Virus record (IMG/VR): IMGVR_UViG_3300017768_000043
Span: 1 to 30,414 of that record
Origin: a virus
DNA: 30,414 bases
Reading direction: 5' to 3' (one strand)
Part shown: piece after piece, positions 16,377 to 24,132 of the stretch
Layout: the number at the start of each line of letters is the position of its first letter
Position numbering within the stretch: position 1 is the stretch's first letter
Translations under genes and position numbers: made by a program
The notes under the pieces: model-generated
The model's input: only the letters and a program-made list of their open reading frames with translations
Database searches by the model: none
What the model was told of the DNA's origin: nothing

Positions 16377-17327
16377 TTAACCGCCGTCAGTTGATGAAAC
16401 TTTAACATCTGCAATAATACCGTGTGCTGCTTCATTCTTCATTTCAAGTCCGTATTCTACGACTATCATTTTAGTTTGAGCATCTCCGATTGTGCTTATG
16501 TCAATGGTTTCAAAATTTCTGAGGTATGATACACCAGCAAATTCTGGATCTAACAGATGAACTGCTTGTTCTCTACTTCTGTTTGATGGCACAACTTGTA
16601 GTTCGCCAAAATCACCTGAGTAGATAGATACAGATGCTTCAATAGTGTTTGCATCCACAAACTGTCTAGCCTGTGATCTACCTGTGAAACCAGAAATAAC
16701 AGATTTGTTATATGGTCCGCACATTAAGATTGATGGTTCAGCACCACTTGTAAAACATTGTTGCTGTACATCTTTTAATAAGGCCTCAGTTAAGTCTCTT
16801 CTAGTACCATTAGTTCTAGCAGCAGAAGCAGATCCGTTAGCGCCGTCAGATGCTTTGTTCACATTGGTTTGATACCATGATTCTAAAGATCTAGTTTGTC
16901 TAACAGTTCCAGCTGCACCTGCGTTTTTAGCAATATTCTGTGTAAGGGCTTCTTCCATATCTCTTTTGAGGGCTTTTGCCATCAAAGCTAATTGGTGTGC
17001 CATTTCAGAATTCTTGCCAGCTGCATCAGATGCATCTTGCGATCCTGTTACTGTTGCATCTCTTGAAGAGATCATACATACATTAGATTCTCTGACAGTA
17101 GCAGTAGAAGCTGATCTACTTAACTCAAAACCCTCTAACTGTCCAGTTGAGGATGGAGTTGGTAAACTTTCTGTTTGCCAGTCAAAGACCACGTTACTTA
17201 CATTACTTGTACCGACACTTGATAGAAAAGGTGTTTGCATTGGTGATATGTTGTAAATTATATCACTTAGCTGTTCCCTATCAGCGGTAGCAGTATATGT
17301 ATCAAAAGCATTAGTTACTTTTGCCAT
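16377..17327 (-). CDS. Major capsid protein, SU10-type
   Basis: A 316-residue protein. The opening VTNAFDTYTATADREQLSDI followed by IYNISPMQTPFLSSVG is typical of the SU10/DUF5309 group of HK97-fold capsid proteins. Around residues 110-140 is a long helix (AHQLALMAKALKRDMEEAL), and the C-terminal half has HLLDPEFAGVSYLRNFETID and VVEYGLEMKNEAAHGII. It has a strong AGGAG before the ATG, lies directly after the scaffold gene, and is followed by a strong hairpin, all expected for a very highly expressed virion gene. No N-terminal protease-processed extension is evident. Confidence 0.9.
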   Translation of the reverse strand: MAKVTNAFDTYTATADREQLSDIIYNISPMQTPFLSSVGTSNVSNVVFDWQTESLPTPSSTGQLEGFELSRSASTATVRESNVCMISSRDATVTGSQDASDAAGKNSEMAHQLALMAKALKRDMEEALTQNIAKNAGAAGTVRQTRSLESWYQTNVNKASDGANGSASAARTNGTRRDLTEALLKDVQQQCFTSGAEPSILMCGPYNKSVISGFTGRSQARQFVDANTIEASVSIYSGDFGELQVVPSNRSREQAVHLLDPEFAGVSYLRNFETIDISTIGDAQTKMIVVEYGLEMKNEAAHGIIADVKVSSTDGG

Positions 17328-17345
17328 TTTTTTACTCCTTAAAAA

Positions 17346-18368
17346 TTATATTATTTTTTCAAATACTTTAGCCGCATCTGTAATTTTTCCAGACTTAGCC
17401 AACCTTTGTTTTGCTTTTACCACAGGAGTTGCCGTTTTTGGTCGGTTTGTTGTTCCAGGCCGTGCCACCTTTCTAGCTGGTGCTTTTTGTGTTGGTTTCT
17501 TCTTTGTGGCTGCAACTGTTTTAGAGTTTAACCAAGCATTTCTTAAACCAAGTAAAGCACGATAATCATAAACCTGTTGTATTTCTTGCGGCGTATATTC
17601 CAACGCTTTTATAGCATATTCACTAATAGCAGCTTTTTCTTTAGCAGCAACCTCTGGGTTCTGCCATTCTGGAATTAATTCAAGAAGTCTTTGATTGCCG
17701 TATTGAACTTGTTGTTTTATAAGTTCTTGCTGTTTTTGCAAATCCTCTTGTTGGATTCTTTGCTGTTCAGCGTTTACCGCATTTAATTTTTCTTTCTTTT
17801 CATCCCAAAGTTGCTTTTCGCGAACATAACCAACAGGATCATCCTTATAAAGTGTGTCCCAGTCTGGCTCGTTTGCCAATTCGCCCTTTAATTGGGCTTC
17901 CATCTTCGGTAACAACTGCGAATAAATCGCATCTCTTTGCGCTACTTCTTTGGCTTGCTCTTCAATAGTTTTTCGCTGTTGAGAGAGTTCTTGTGTTTTG
18001 CGCGTATAATCTTGCTGACGAGAATAGCCATTGATAAGTTCATCTTGCGTGACCTGCTGTTCTATTCCGTTTACATTAACTGTAAACATTTGAGGTTGCT
18101 CGACTTCCTCTTCAATATTCGTTTGTTCTTCATCTAAATATTCGTCCTCTTCTGTAGAATCTTCTTCAACTTCAACATCTTCTTCAAGATCTTCAGTTTC
18201 TACTTCCTCTACTTCAGGAACATTTTCGGTAGGTGTTTCCACCACCTCAACTTCTTCGTTTAATTGTTCTTCTTCCTTATCCTCTTCAGGGGTTAAAAAA
18301 TTTTCAAACATAGCGGTAGTTGTTTCGCCAGGTGTTTTGAGTGCAGTCGGTTTGTCCGTTGTTGCCAT
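17346..18368 (-). CDS. Scaffolding protein
   Basis: A 340-residue protein in three parts. Residues 25-95 are extremely acidic (runs such as DKEEEQLNEEVEVVE). Residues 95-240 contain a short beta segment (MFTVNVNGIEQQVTQDEL) and long Gln/Glu/Lys coiled coil. The C-terminal 50 residues are basic (TKKKPTQKAPARK). This acidic-coil-basic plan, and the site immediately before the capsid gene, fit a phage scaffolding protein whose basic tail contacts the capsid protein and which leaves on maturation. AGGAGT lies upstream of the ATG. No protease is seen nearby. Confidence 0.85.
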   Translation of the reverse strand: MATTDKPTALKTPGETTTAMFENFLTPEEDKEEEQLNEEVEVVETPTENVPEVEEVETEDLEEDVEVEEDSTEEDEYLDEEQTNIEEEVEQPQMFTVNVNGIEQQVTQDELINGYSRQQDYTRKTQELSQQRKTIEEQAKEVAQRDAIYSQLLPKMEAQLKGELANEPDWDTLYKDDPVGYVREKQLWDEKKEKLNAVNAEQQRIQQEDLQKQQELIKQQVQYGNQRLLELIPEWQNPEVAAKEKAAISEYAIKALEYTPQEIQQVYDYRALLGLRNAWLNSKTVAATKKKPTQKAPARKVARPGTTNRPKTATPVVKAKQRLAKSGKITDAAKVFEKII

Positions 18369-18430
18369 ATAAATACTCCTTTATTGTATTTATGAATATT
18401 TTAAACCAATATTCTACAAAAAGGGGATAT
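18369..18430 (-). promoter_or_regulatory. Non-coding gap upstream of scaffold/capsid, possible promoter
   Basis: A 62-base AT-rich gap, unusual in this tightly packed late block. Minus-strand candidates are TTGGTT (complement of 18404-18409) and TACAAT (complement of 18383-18388) with 15 bases between, a weak -35/-10 pair, and then AGGAG for the scaffold gene. A dedicated promoter for scaffold and capsid would make sense. The boxes are tentative. A short GGATA/TATCC stem followed by CCTTTTTG at the far side is too small to call a terminator. Confidence 0.3.
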
Positions 18431-18697
18431 TTATCCTATATTTCTTATTTTGTTAATGTGTGTTTTTGTGAGTTTACCTTTTTCTACCATAATTCGTAGA
18501 TGTCTTTCAACTTCAGGTAAAAGTAATAGTGATCTATGTAAATCTTCTCTAATCTGTGTGTCTGTAATATCTCTGGTGTTTAACCAAATATTTGTATATT
18601 CGTTTTTAAGATTTTCAAGCGCTTCTTTGAAAACATCAGAATCTAATATGGCTTCAGCTTGTGCAGCTTTGACAGCTTCTTCGTGTGTGATGCTCAT
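18431..18697 (-). CDS. Small helical hypothetical protein, 88 aa
   Basis: An 88-residue, charged, largely helical protein (ITHEEAVKAAQAEAILDSDV, then a helix through NEYTNIWLNTRDI and LLLLPEVERHLRIMVEKGKL). Its ATG overlaps the stop of the 332-residue gene as ATGA. It precedes the scaffold gene across a 62-base gap. Size and place suggest a small head-assembly or accessory protein, but no family was recognised. Confidence 0.65.
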   Translation of the reverse strand: MSITHEEAVKAAQAEAILDSDVFKEALENLKNEYTNIWLNTRDITDTQIREDLHRSLLLLPEVERHLRIMVEKGKLTKTHINKIRNIG

Positions 18698-19692
18698 ACA
18701 AATAAACCTGGTGTCATTCTTTCTATAGAAAAATTGCCACCATCAGGAAGTTGCGGTGTTTGTAAATTTAAAAGACCTTGTTCTAATTGCATCAGCCTAT
18801 TATCGAAACCACCTAAATCTGGTTGTTGTACTGTAGGTATGTTTATTTGAGCAATAGCATCATTAATATCTTTTTGTGTTACAAATTTAGATAAGTCTGG
18901 CTCTGCCATCATGGGTATATCCTGTTTCATAGCAAATTGGTCAAAGTCTGGTAAATTCAAATCCTCTCTTATATTTTCTATTGAAAATATACCGCCAGTT
19001 GGTCCTTTTGGTATTAAGGCATCTATATCTTGTTTTGTAATAAATTTTGTTAGATCAGGTTCTCTTGCTTCTAATAACCCGCCAATATCTTCTTGCTTGA
19101 TGAACTGTGAAAAATCAGGTTGTTGCGGTACTGGTATAAGAGAGTCAAGTTCATCACGCAAACCTTGTCGCAAAGCATCTACATCTATTTGAGGTACAAA
19201 ATTAAACCCACCAAGAATATCTACAGGTGGAGGAAATCTTAAATTATCGGGTGGTAAAATCGTTATATTATCACCCATTCCACCACCAATTATATTTGGT
19301 GGTAGTGTTCCGTAATTTGGTGGATTGACAGCAGAACCTCCAGGTAAAAAAGCTGGATCGTCTGGAACACTAACTGGTGCTGTTGTTACTACAGGTGCGT
19401 TTAGTTGTGCTTGTGTAAAACCACCTGGTTGGTCAGGAGAAAAACTTACACCTGGCGCAATAACTTGCTCCATAGGCAAACCGCCAGCTATAGATCTTGC
19501 ATAGTTGTAACCGCTTGCCATTGTAGGATCTACTGTTGACATAATGCTTGACAAGTTTTGTAGTCCAGTCCCATAGTTTGCATTATTGTTAGCCACAAAA
19601 TCTGCAATACTAGATATATTGCTGAGAGGATCACTCATATTTCCAGATCCCAATGCTGCTATGTATTCTTGCGGATCAAATTCTATTGCCAT
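18694..19692 (-). CDS. Hypothetical protein with internal 'PD-F-K-DI' repeats, 332 aa
   Basis: A 332-residue protein of unknown family. Residues 80-160 are rich in Pro and Gly. From about 190 to 310 there are five partial copies of a motif like P-D-x-x-x-F-x-x-K-x-D-I (PDFSQFIKQEDI, PDLTKFITKQDI, PDFDQFAMKQDI, PDLSKFVTQKDI, then PDLGGF). A second motif, GG-x-FSIE, occurs twice (about 230 and 320). The repeats may be short trimerising or binding elements. It lies between the lysozyme and the scaffold, so it is probably a virion or assembly protein. No signal peptide or membrane segment was seen. Confidence 0.6.
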   Translation of the reverse strand: MAIEFDPQEYIAALGSGNMSDPLSNISSIADFVANNNANYGTGLQNLSSIMSTVDPTMASGYNYARSIAGGLPMEQVIAPGVSFSPDQPGGFTQAQLNAPVVTTAPVSVPDDPAFLPGGSAVNPPNYGTLPPNIIGGGMGDNITILPPDNLRFPPPVDILGGFNFVPQIDVDALRQGLRDELDSLIPVPQQPDFSQFIKQEDIGGLLEAREPDLTKFITKQDIDALIPKGPTGGIFSIENIREDLNLPDFDQFAMKQDIPMMAEPDLSKFVTQKDINDAIAQINIPTVQQPDLGGFDNRLMQLEQGLLNLQTPQLPDGGNFSIERMTPGLFV

Positions 19693-19728
19693 AATATATT
19701 CCTGATTTGTTGTAAGTTTAGCAAAGAT

Positions 19729-20178
19729 TTAAACCTCATGCCATTCTTTACCAACAAATAGTAATGCCTCTGCCTCTCTTCTTCTCACTAAACCTTGTAA
19801 AACTTTTCCGCCTGCTTTGTTCCATCTTTTTATTTGTGTAGGTATGTCGTTCCAGTCTTTATGCGTACTATTTAATACTTTTAATAATGTAGAGCTTTTT
19901 AAATTAGCTGGTCCAAGATTAAACACCCATGATACCAAAGCATCAAATTCGTTTTGTTTTAAATTAACCTCAACCAAGTTATTTATATAACCCTCGTACT
20001 CTTCCATTTCATGGAATAACAATTTATCTGCTTCTTCTTGGGTGAGAGTATTACCCTCTTTAACACCTTTAGTAGATCCATAGCCTATTGTCCAAACTCC
20101 TGCCGCACATTTATATGCTTCTAGTTCGCAGCCCTCAAACTTTTTAATTAGTGACAAACCCTCTTGTGATATATTCAT
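19729..20178 (-). CDS. Endolysin, phage lysozyme (GH24)
   Basis: A 149-residue lysozyme. The active-site pattern is Glu15 (KKFEG), Cys24 (AYKCAAG) and Thr30 (VWTIGYGST), the E-8x-D/C-5x-T spacing of T4/P21-type GH24 enzymes, which cut the peptidoglycan glycan backbone. Cys in the middle position is a known natural variant in lambdoid relatives. The end has RWNKAGGKVLQGLVRRREAE, also typical. The start at 20178 is chosen because GGGAG sits seven bases upstream. It lies four bases after the nuclease stop. With no signal or signal-anchor at the N-terminus, it should need a holin to reach the wall. Confidence 0.92.
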   Translation of the reverse strand: MNISQEGLSLIKKFEGCELEAYKCAAGVWTIGYGSTKGVKEGNTLTQEEADKLLFHEMEEYEGYINNLVEVNLKQNEFDALVSWVFNLGPANLKSSTLLKVLNSTHKDWNDIPTQIKRWNKAGGKVLQGLVRRREAEALLFVGKEWHEV

Positions 20179-20182
20179 ATTA

Positions 20183-20572
20183 TTACTCCCAAACTTTTGT
20201 TTTAGTACCGCCATCATAATCTACTGCTAAATCATTTGCTTTTAACAATTCTGCTACATTGCCTTGCGAACAAAATATGTCTCCAAGCACTCTGCCATAT
20301 TTATCAGTACCATAAGATTTTAAGGTGATGTCACCTACTAACCACTCTTTTAATTTTGATTTGGCCTGTAACCCAAGCTCTTTTTCTTTTGTTCTATGCG
20401 GTTGTCTTTTGGTATTGATCCGTGATTCTGGAGTATCAATACCTGCAATACGAACAGATTTATTATGTAGTTGCACAGAAAAACCGAGATCAATAGTTTT
20501 TAAACGCACAGTATCACCATCAATAACTTTTTCTAAAGTTACTTTATAAACGAAAGCATCTGGACTTGTCAT
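20183..20572 (-). CDS. Staphylococcal-nuclease-like (thermonuclease) protein
   Basis: A 129-residue SNase-fold nuclease. Motifs in order are KVIDGDTVRL (15-24, Asp20), VRIAGIDTPES (40-50, with Arg41, Asp46 and Glu49) and DKYGRVLGDIF (90-100, Arg94). These match the Ca-binding and catalytic residues of staphylococcal nuclease, so it should cut DNA or RNA non-specifically. There is no obvious signal peptide, so in the phage setting it may act in the cytoplasm on host DNA late in infection. It lies within the lysis region, overlapping the holin-like gene by ATGA. The position between holin-like and lysozyme genes is unusual. Confidence 0.88.
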   Translation of the reverse strand: MTSPDAFVYKVTLEKVIDGDTVRLKTIDLGFSVQLHNKSVRIAGIDTPESRINTKRQPHRTKEKELGLQAKSKLKEWLVGDITLKSYGTDKYGRVLGDIFCSQGNVAELLKANDLAVDYDGGTKTKVWE

Positions 20573-21045
20573 TTGTCGTCAGGCGTATGTGAAGCACCAA
20601 AATAAAACGAAATGATTGCACTAGCCAAACCGCCGAGATAACCAAGCACTAGATTTATAAGAGCCTCGCTGTTTTGCTCTGGTGGTTGTAGTGTTACTAA
20701 AAAGATATATCCAAGAAAACCACCTATAGTAAACAAACCAATAATTCTTGCAGTCCAGTCTTTACTAAACATACCTCTAGCATGTTGTTTATCTTGTGTT
20801 TCTAGTTGAAATACATCTACATCAAGTTCTTTCATTTGCACTTCAAACTCTTGTTCTGCTTTTTTAAGTTCTAACATTTGCTCTGGCGTAGCATTTTGTA
20901 TTGCTTGTTGTATTGTTTTTTGATCGTTAGATACGCCCAATACCTCTGCTATTTTACCCATAGCCATATTACCTAGTGGACCGCCCATAGCTGAACCAAT
21001 AGTAGGTGCAACAGCACCTACAATATTTTTTAATAAACCTTTCAT
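20569..21045 (-). CDS. Holin-like membrane protein (3TM holin family)
   Basis: A 158-residue protein. The N-terminal part is Gly/Ala-rich and weakly hydrophobic (LLKNIVGAVAPTIGSAMGGP). A charged coiled-coil follows (MLELKKAEQEFEVQMKELD). Then come two membrane segments, about residues 101-119 (IIGLFTIGGFLGYIFLVTL) and 129-150 (INLVLGYLGGLASAIISFYF), ending in a short polar tail. This plan fits the phage 3TM holin family. It sits two genes before the lysozyme. The likely role is to release the lysozyme by piercing the inner membrane. The exact family is by pattern. Confidence 0.78.
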   Translation of the reverse strand: MKGLLKNIVGAVAPTIGSAMGGPLGNMAMGKIAEVLGVSNDQKTIQQAIQNATPEQMLELKKAEQEFEVQMKELDVDVFQLETQDKQHARGMFSKDWTARIIGLFTIGGFLGYIFLVTLQPPEQNSEALINLVLGYLGGLASAIISFYFGASHTPDDK

Positions 21046-21046
21046 A

Positions 21047-21262
21047 TTAGACCAACATTGATGTTACAACTGCGATTGATAATGCGCCTAAAAATCCAAA
21101 CACACCAAATGTTGCAGTTTTTATTGTTAAATTAATTCTAGTGATTTCTTCTTTGATATCTGAAAATTCATTGAAAGCAGTTTTCCAACGCTCATGTGAT
21201 ATTGTTTCTAGCTTTGTAAGCCTTTCTGCAACATCTTTGACTGTCATTTTTTTTATTGTCAT
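21047..21262 (-). CDS. XhlA-like coiled-coil/membrane protein (lysis accessory)
   Basis: A 71-residue protein: an amphipathic coiled coil (DVAERLTKLETISHERW and EFSDIKEEITRINLTI), then one C-terminal membrane segment (TFGVFGFLGALSIAVVTSML). This fits XhlA-like haemolysin/holin-partner proteins. The ATG at 21262 overlaps the cyclase stop by one base (TGATG). An in-frame TTG one codon earlier is unlikely to be the start. It links the cyclase module to the lysis genes. Confidence 0.75.
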   Translation of the reverse strand: MTIKKMTVKDVAERLTKLETISHERWKTAFNEFSDIKEEITRINLTIKTATFGVFGFLGALSIAVVTSMLV

Positions 21263-23013
21263 CAAACTGTATAAATTTTTAAATAATCTTTTTTACCTTT
21301 TACTTTAATAGGTTGTAGTGATTTTAACTCAAAATCACAATTTTTTGCAGTATTTTCGCCAATCAGGATATCTTCACCCACATCCTTAGTAGCTGATTCT
21401 AGCCTTGCAGCTGTGTTTACAGCGTCACCAATAGCAGAATAATCAAACCTAGTATCTGATCCCATATTTCCAACTACTGCCTCGCCAGTATTTACACCAA
21501 TACCAATAGCAACTGGTTCTGGTAAAGTTTTTTGTAATTGTTGTATAGCTGTTCGCATATCTTGTGCGCAAGCTACTGCTCTTTTTTCATGTTCGTCTAT
21601 GTCAAGCGGTGCATTAAATATTGCCATACAAGCATCACCTATAAATTTATCTACCATACCTCCATGTGCTTGTATGCAAGTTACTTGCTCTGTCAAAACC
21701 TTGTTCATAATATCTGTAACTTGTTCTGGTGGTAATTTTTCAGATAGGTTTGTAAAGCCCCTTACATCTGTAAATAAAAATGTGCAATATCTTTTTTCGC
21801 CACCAAGTTTAAGCAAGTCTGGGTTATCTTGTAATTGTTTTACTTGTCTAGGATCAAGATAATGTTCAAATTGTTTTTTGATCTGCTGACGCAGTTTGTA
21901 TTGTTTTTGATAGTTTAAATAGAAAGCAATAGTAGATGTAACTATTTGTGACACAAAAGTCCACGAAAAGTCCAATAAAATGCCTTTTTGGATGCTAAAA
22001 ACTCCTGAGAAGCTCGTAGTGAGCAAGAAAAATACAACTATACTTGCGCCCTTAACTACATTGAAATAATTGATTGTGAGCCATGTCAGAGATACGAAAA
22101 TTGCCAAAATCAAAATTTCGGCTGCTTTTGCCCAGTCTGGTATGTATGGTGAGTTTTGTATCAAGATTGACTCAGATAATGCAGCTTGGATCTTGTGAGG
22201 TTCTAGTAAACCAACTGGGGTAGCAATTTGTGGCATGACTCCGTTAGCAGTTACGCCAACAAATACAAACTTATTTGCAACATTCATTTCTTGTAATGTA
22301 GTTTGCTGAGTATCAACCCAGCTGATCCATTTGCGACCAAGACTATCTGTTTTAACTGGTGGTATTCCTCGTATTGATATTTCTTCTATACCATTATCAT
22401 TAGTTTTTATAATGTAAGTTTTGACATCAAACAAGGCTTTATATATTTGTGTGCCAAAACTAGGAATCCAATCATTGTTGGGTGTTTTTACTAATAAAGG
22501 TATTCTGCGAACTAACTGATCTATGTCTGTGGGAGCAACGGCTAACCCTTGCAAAGCGTGTTTGGATAGTTGTGGTAGGTTCTCCTTTACTCCCAAAGAA
22601 ATTATACCACCATTATCTTCGCCCATAACAACTGTGCCTGGTGTGTTGGGATAATTACCCTTACCATCTTCAAACATAGCTAAAACAGTTGGAGCAAACT
22701 CTAATGTTTCTGCAAAGATTTCATCACCGCCCAAACGATCAGCCTGAGGAAAACTGACCACCCATCCAATACCTATAGCGCCTTGGTTTATTAAATCAAC
22801 TTGTATCTGTGCTAATCTTTGTCTTGGCAAGGGCCAGCCACCCTCACGCTCTATATCTGCTTCTGTGATATTTAGTATGACAAAATTACCAGATTCTTCT
22901 GGAGTCTGCACAAAAGTGTCATACACTTTTAATTTTAGTATTTCTGTTGGCGTGCTTTCAAAGATTATAGGTAGCGCAAGTATTATAAGTAATGGTAATA
23001 ATAGTTTGTTCAT
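21262..23013 (-). CDS. CHASE2-domain class III adenylate cyclase
   Basis: A 583-residue membrane enzyme predicted to make cAMP from ATP. Residues 5-19 form a membrane or signal-anchor segment. Residues about 25-290 are an extracytoplasmic CHASE2 sensor (KLKVYDTFVQTP near the start, FVFVGVTANGV near the end). Residues about 297-366 hold three membrane segments. Residues about 405-583 are the cytoplasmic catalytic domain. Key residues are present: metal-binding Asp416 (FTDVRGF) and Asp460 (FIGDACMAIF), adenine-contacting Lys456, Ser526 at the second specificity site, and transition-state Asn533 and Arg537 (AVNTAARLE). The gene begins directly after the FecR stop (TAAATG) with no clear ribosome-binding site, so it is probably coupled. 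The enzyme looks intact, and such a gene is unexpected in a phage late operon. Confidence 0.9.
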   Translation of the reverse strand: MNKLLLPLLIILALPIIFESTPTEILKLKVYDTFVQTPEESGNFVILNITEADIEREGGWPLPRQRLAQIQVDLINQGAIGIGWVVSFPQADRLGGDEIFAETLEFAPTVLAMFEDGKGNYPNTPGTVVMGEDNGGIISLGVKENLPQLSKHALQGLAVAPTDIDQLVRRIPLLVKTPNNDWIPSFGTQIYKALFDVKTYIIKTNDNGIEEISIRGIPPVKTDSLGRKWISWVDTQQTTLQEMNVANKFVFVGVTANGVMPQIATPVGLLEPHKIQAALSESILIQNSPYIPDWAKAAEILILAIFVSLTWLTINYFNVVKGASIVVFFLLTTSFSGVFSIQKGILLDFSWTFVSQIVTSTIAFYLNYQKQYKLRQQIKKQFEHYLDPRQVKQLQDNPDLLKLGGEKRYCTFLFTDVRGFTNLSEKLPPEQVTDIMNKVLTEQVTCIQAHGGMVDKFIGDACMAIFNAPLDIDEHEKRAVACAQDMRTAIQQLQKTLPEPVAIGIGVNTGEAVVGNMGSDTRFDYSAIGDAVNTAARLESATKDVGEDILIGENTAKNCDFELKSLQPIKVKGKKDYLKIYTV

Positions 23014-24132
23014 TTAATTACTTTGCGTGATAGTAATAACACTATCACTTCCGCCGTTTATTTTTATTATATTAGATACTCCGTCTTGTATCAAAATAAC
23101 TGTATAAGCATTACTGCCATCTAAATCTACTCTGACGCTTTCATTTACTTCTCTGCGTAAACTAACAACATTACCTGTAATCAAAGCAGTAATCTGTGTA
23201 TCTGGATCTTTACCAAGCAAAGTACCTGCTATTTGTGTGCTAGTAGCTTGTGCTAACTGATCCTCTTCTTCTGCAACGGCTAGTGCATCAAGCACATTTA
23301 GTAAATCTTCTAAGTAGTTTACATCAAGGTAATTTATATCAAGTTCTGTAAAGTCTAAACTATCTTCTTTTAGATAATCTTCTGCAAGATAATCTATATC
23401 AAGATCGTTAAAATCAAGTACGCTATCTGTTTGTGCTGTTGTAGCTTCCTCTTCTATAACTGCTTCTTCTTTAGGTGGTGTTACGATCAACATATTATCT
23501 ATAACATCAAGTGTCAGATCTAATACTACTGGTTTGGTTGGTGTTGATTCAAAAACGCTTACAGTAGTTGCCTGGTAAGGTTTGTTTAGTGTTACTGTTC
23601 CCATGCCTGTAGTTACTAATATCTCACCACTTGATAAACCATATTTATCAGGCAAGAGAATAATTAAACTACGACCAAGTTCATCAACTGTGGCCGTAAA
23701 ATCAGTTCCACGAATAGCTATATTTGCTGTAGGTGTTTTAAGTTTAATGTTTTGTTTGTCTATACGATTTAGATTTCCTGTGATGAATCTGGCTGTACCA
23801 AGTCCAAAGGTAAGTGCCATCTTTGATTTACTTGGGTCAGGATCATAGATATATTCATCTATTAGCAGTTCTGAAAACTCTGTGAGTTTTACAACAGAAT
23901 CATCTAAAAAGGTGATAGCCATACGGCCATTTTTTGTTATCGCTTCATCATTACTTTGTATAGCAAAATCAAGATCAGCATTGTAGGTTTTATCTCTGAC
24001 TATTTGCGCCGAGCCGTTAAGTTCAGATATATCCCCAATACTAGCAGCTTGTGCTTGTACCTTGATCGTTTTGGATGACGCAAACAGTAGAAGCAGCAGT
24101 ACCAGAAACGGATATAATTTTAAGCCAGTCAT
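23014..24132 (-). CDS. FecR-domain exported protein with acidic repeats and curlin-like C-terminal motif
   Basis: A 372-residue exported protein. It has a signal peptide with a long Leu core (about 5-19), cleavage likely after AQA around 29. A FecR domain spans about 40-195 and contains the typical TPTANIAIRGTDF (133-145). An acidic repeat region at about 239-278 has the unit LDF-x-x-LDI-x-YL twice and further DYL/NYL echoes. The C-terminal strand region ends with VILIQDGVSNIIKINGGSD then VITITQ. Residues 349-354, Gln-Asp-Gly-Val-Ser-Asn, fit the curlin Q-x-G-x-x-N repeat. FecR proteins usually act as periplasmic sensors or regulators, and FecR often neighbours CHASE2 proteins. The 5' end overlaps the curlin-like gene by 92 bases. 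Confidence 0.85.
   Translation of the reverse strand: MTGLKLYPFLVLLLLLFASSKTIKVQAQAASIGDISELNGSAQIVRDKTYNADLDFAIQSNDEAITKNGRMAITFLDDSVVKLTEFSELLIDEYIYDPDPSKSKMALTFGLGTARFITGNLNRIDKQNIKLKTPTANIAIRGTDFTATVDELGRSLIILLPDKYGLSSGEILVTTGMGTVTLNKPYQATTVSVFESTPTKPVVLDLTLDVIDNMLIVTPPKEEAVIEEEATTAQTDSVLDFNDLDIDYLAEDYLKEDSLDFTELDINYLDVNYLEDLLNVLDALAVAEEEDQLAQATSTQIAGTLLGKDPDTQITALITGNVVSLRREVNESVRVDLDGSNAYTVILIQDGVSNIIKINGGSDSVITITQSN

Noticed and set aside
18421-18436. Terminator formed by GGATA/TATCC
   Set aside because: The stem is only about five pairs with almost no loop room, and the following T-run is interrupted.
20100-20115. Lysozyme inactive because the T4 Asp20 position is Cys
   Set aside because: Cys at this position is a natural variant in P21-type phage lysozymes, and Glu15 and Thr30 are kept.
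20179-20217. Longer lysozyme start at 20217
   Set aside because: It would overlap the nuclease gene. The ATG at 20178 has GGGAG at ideal spacing and gives the usual lysozyme N-terminus.
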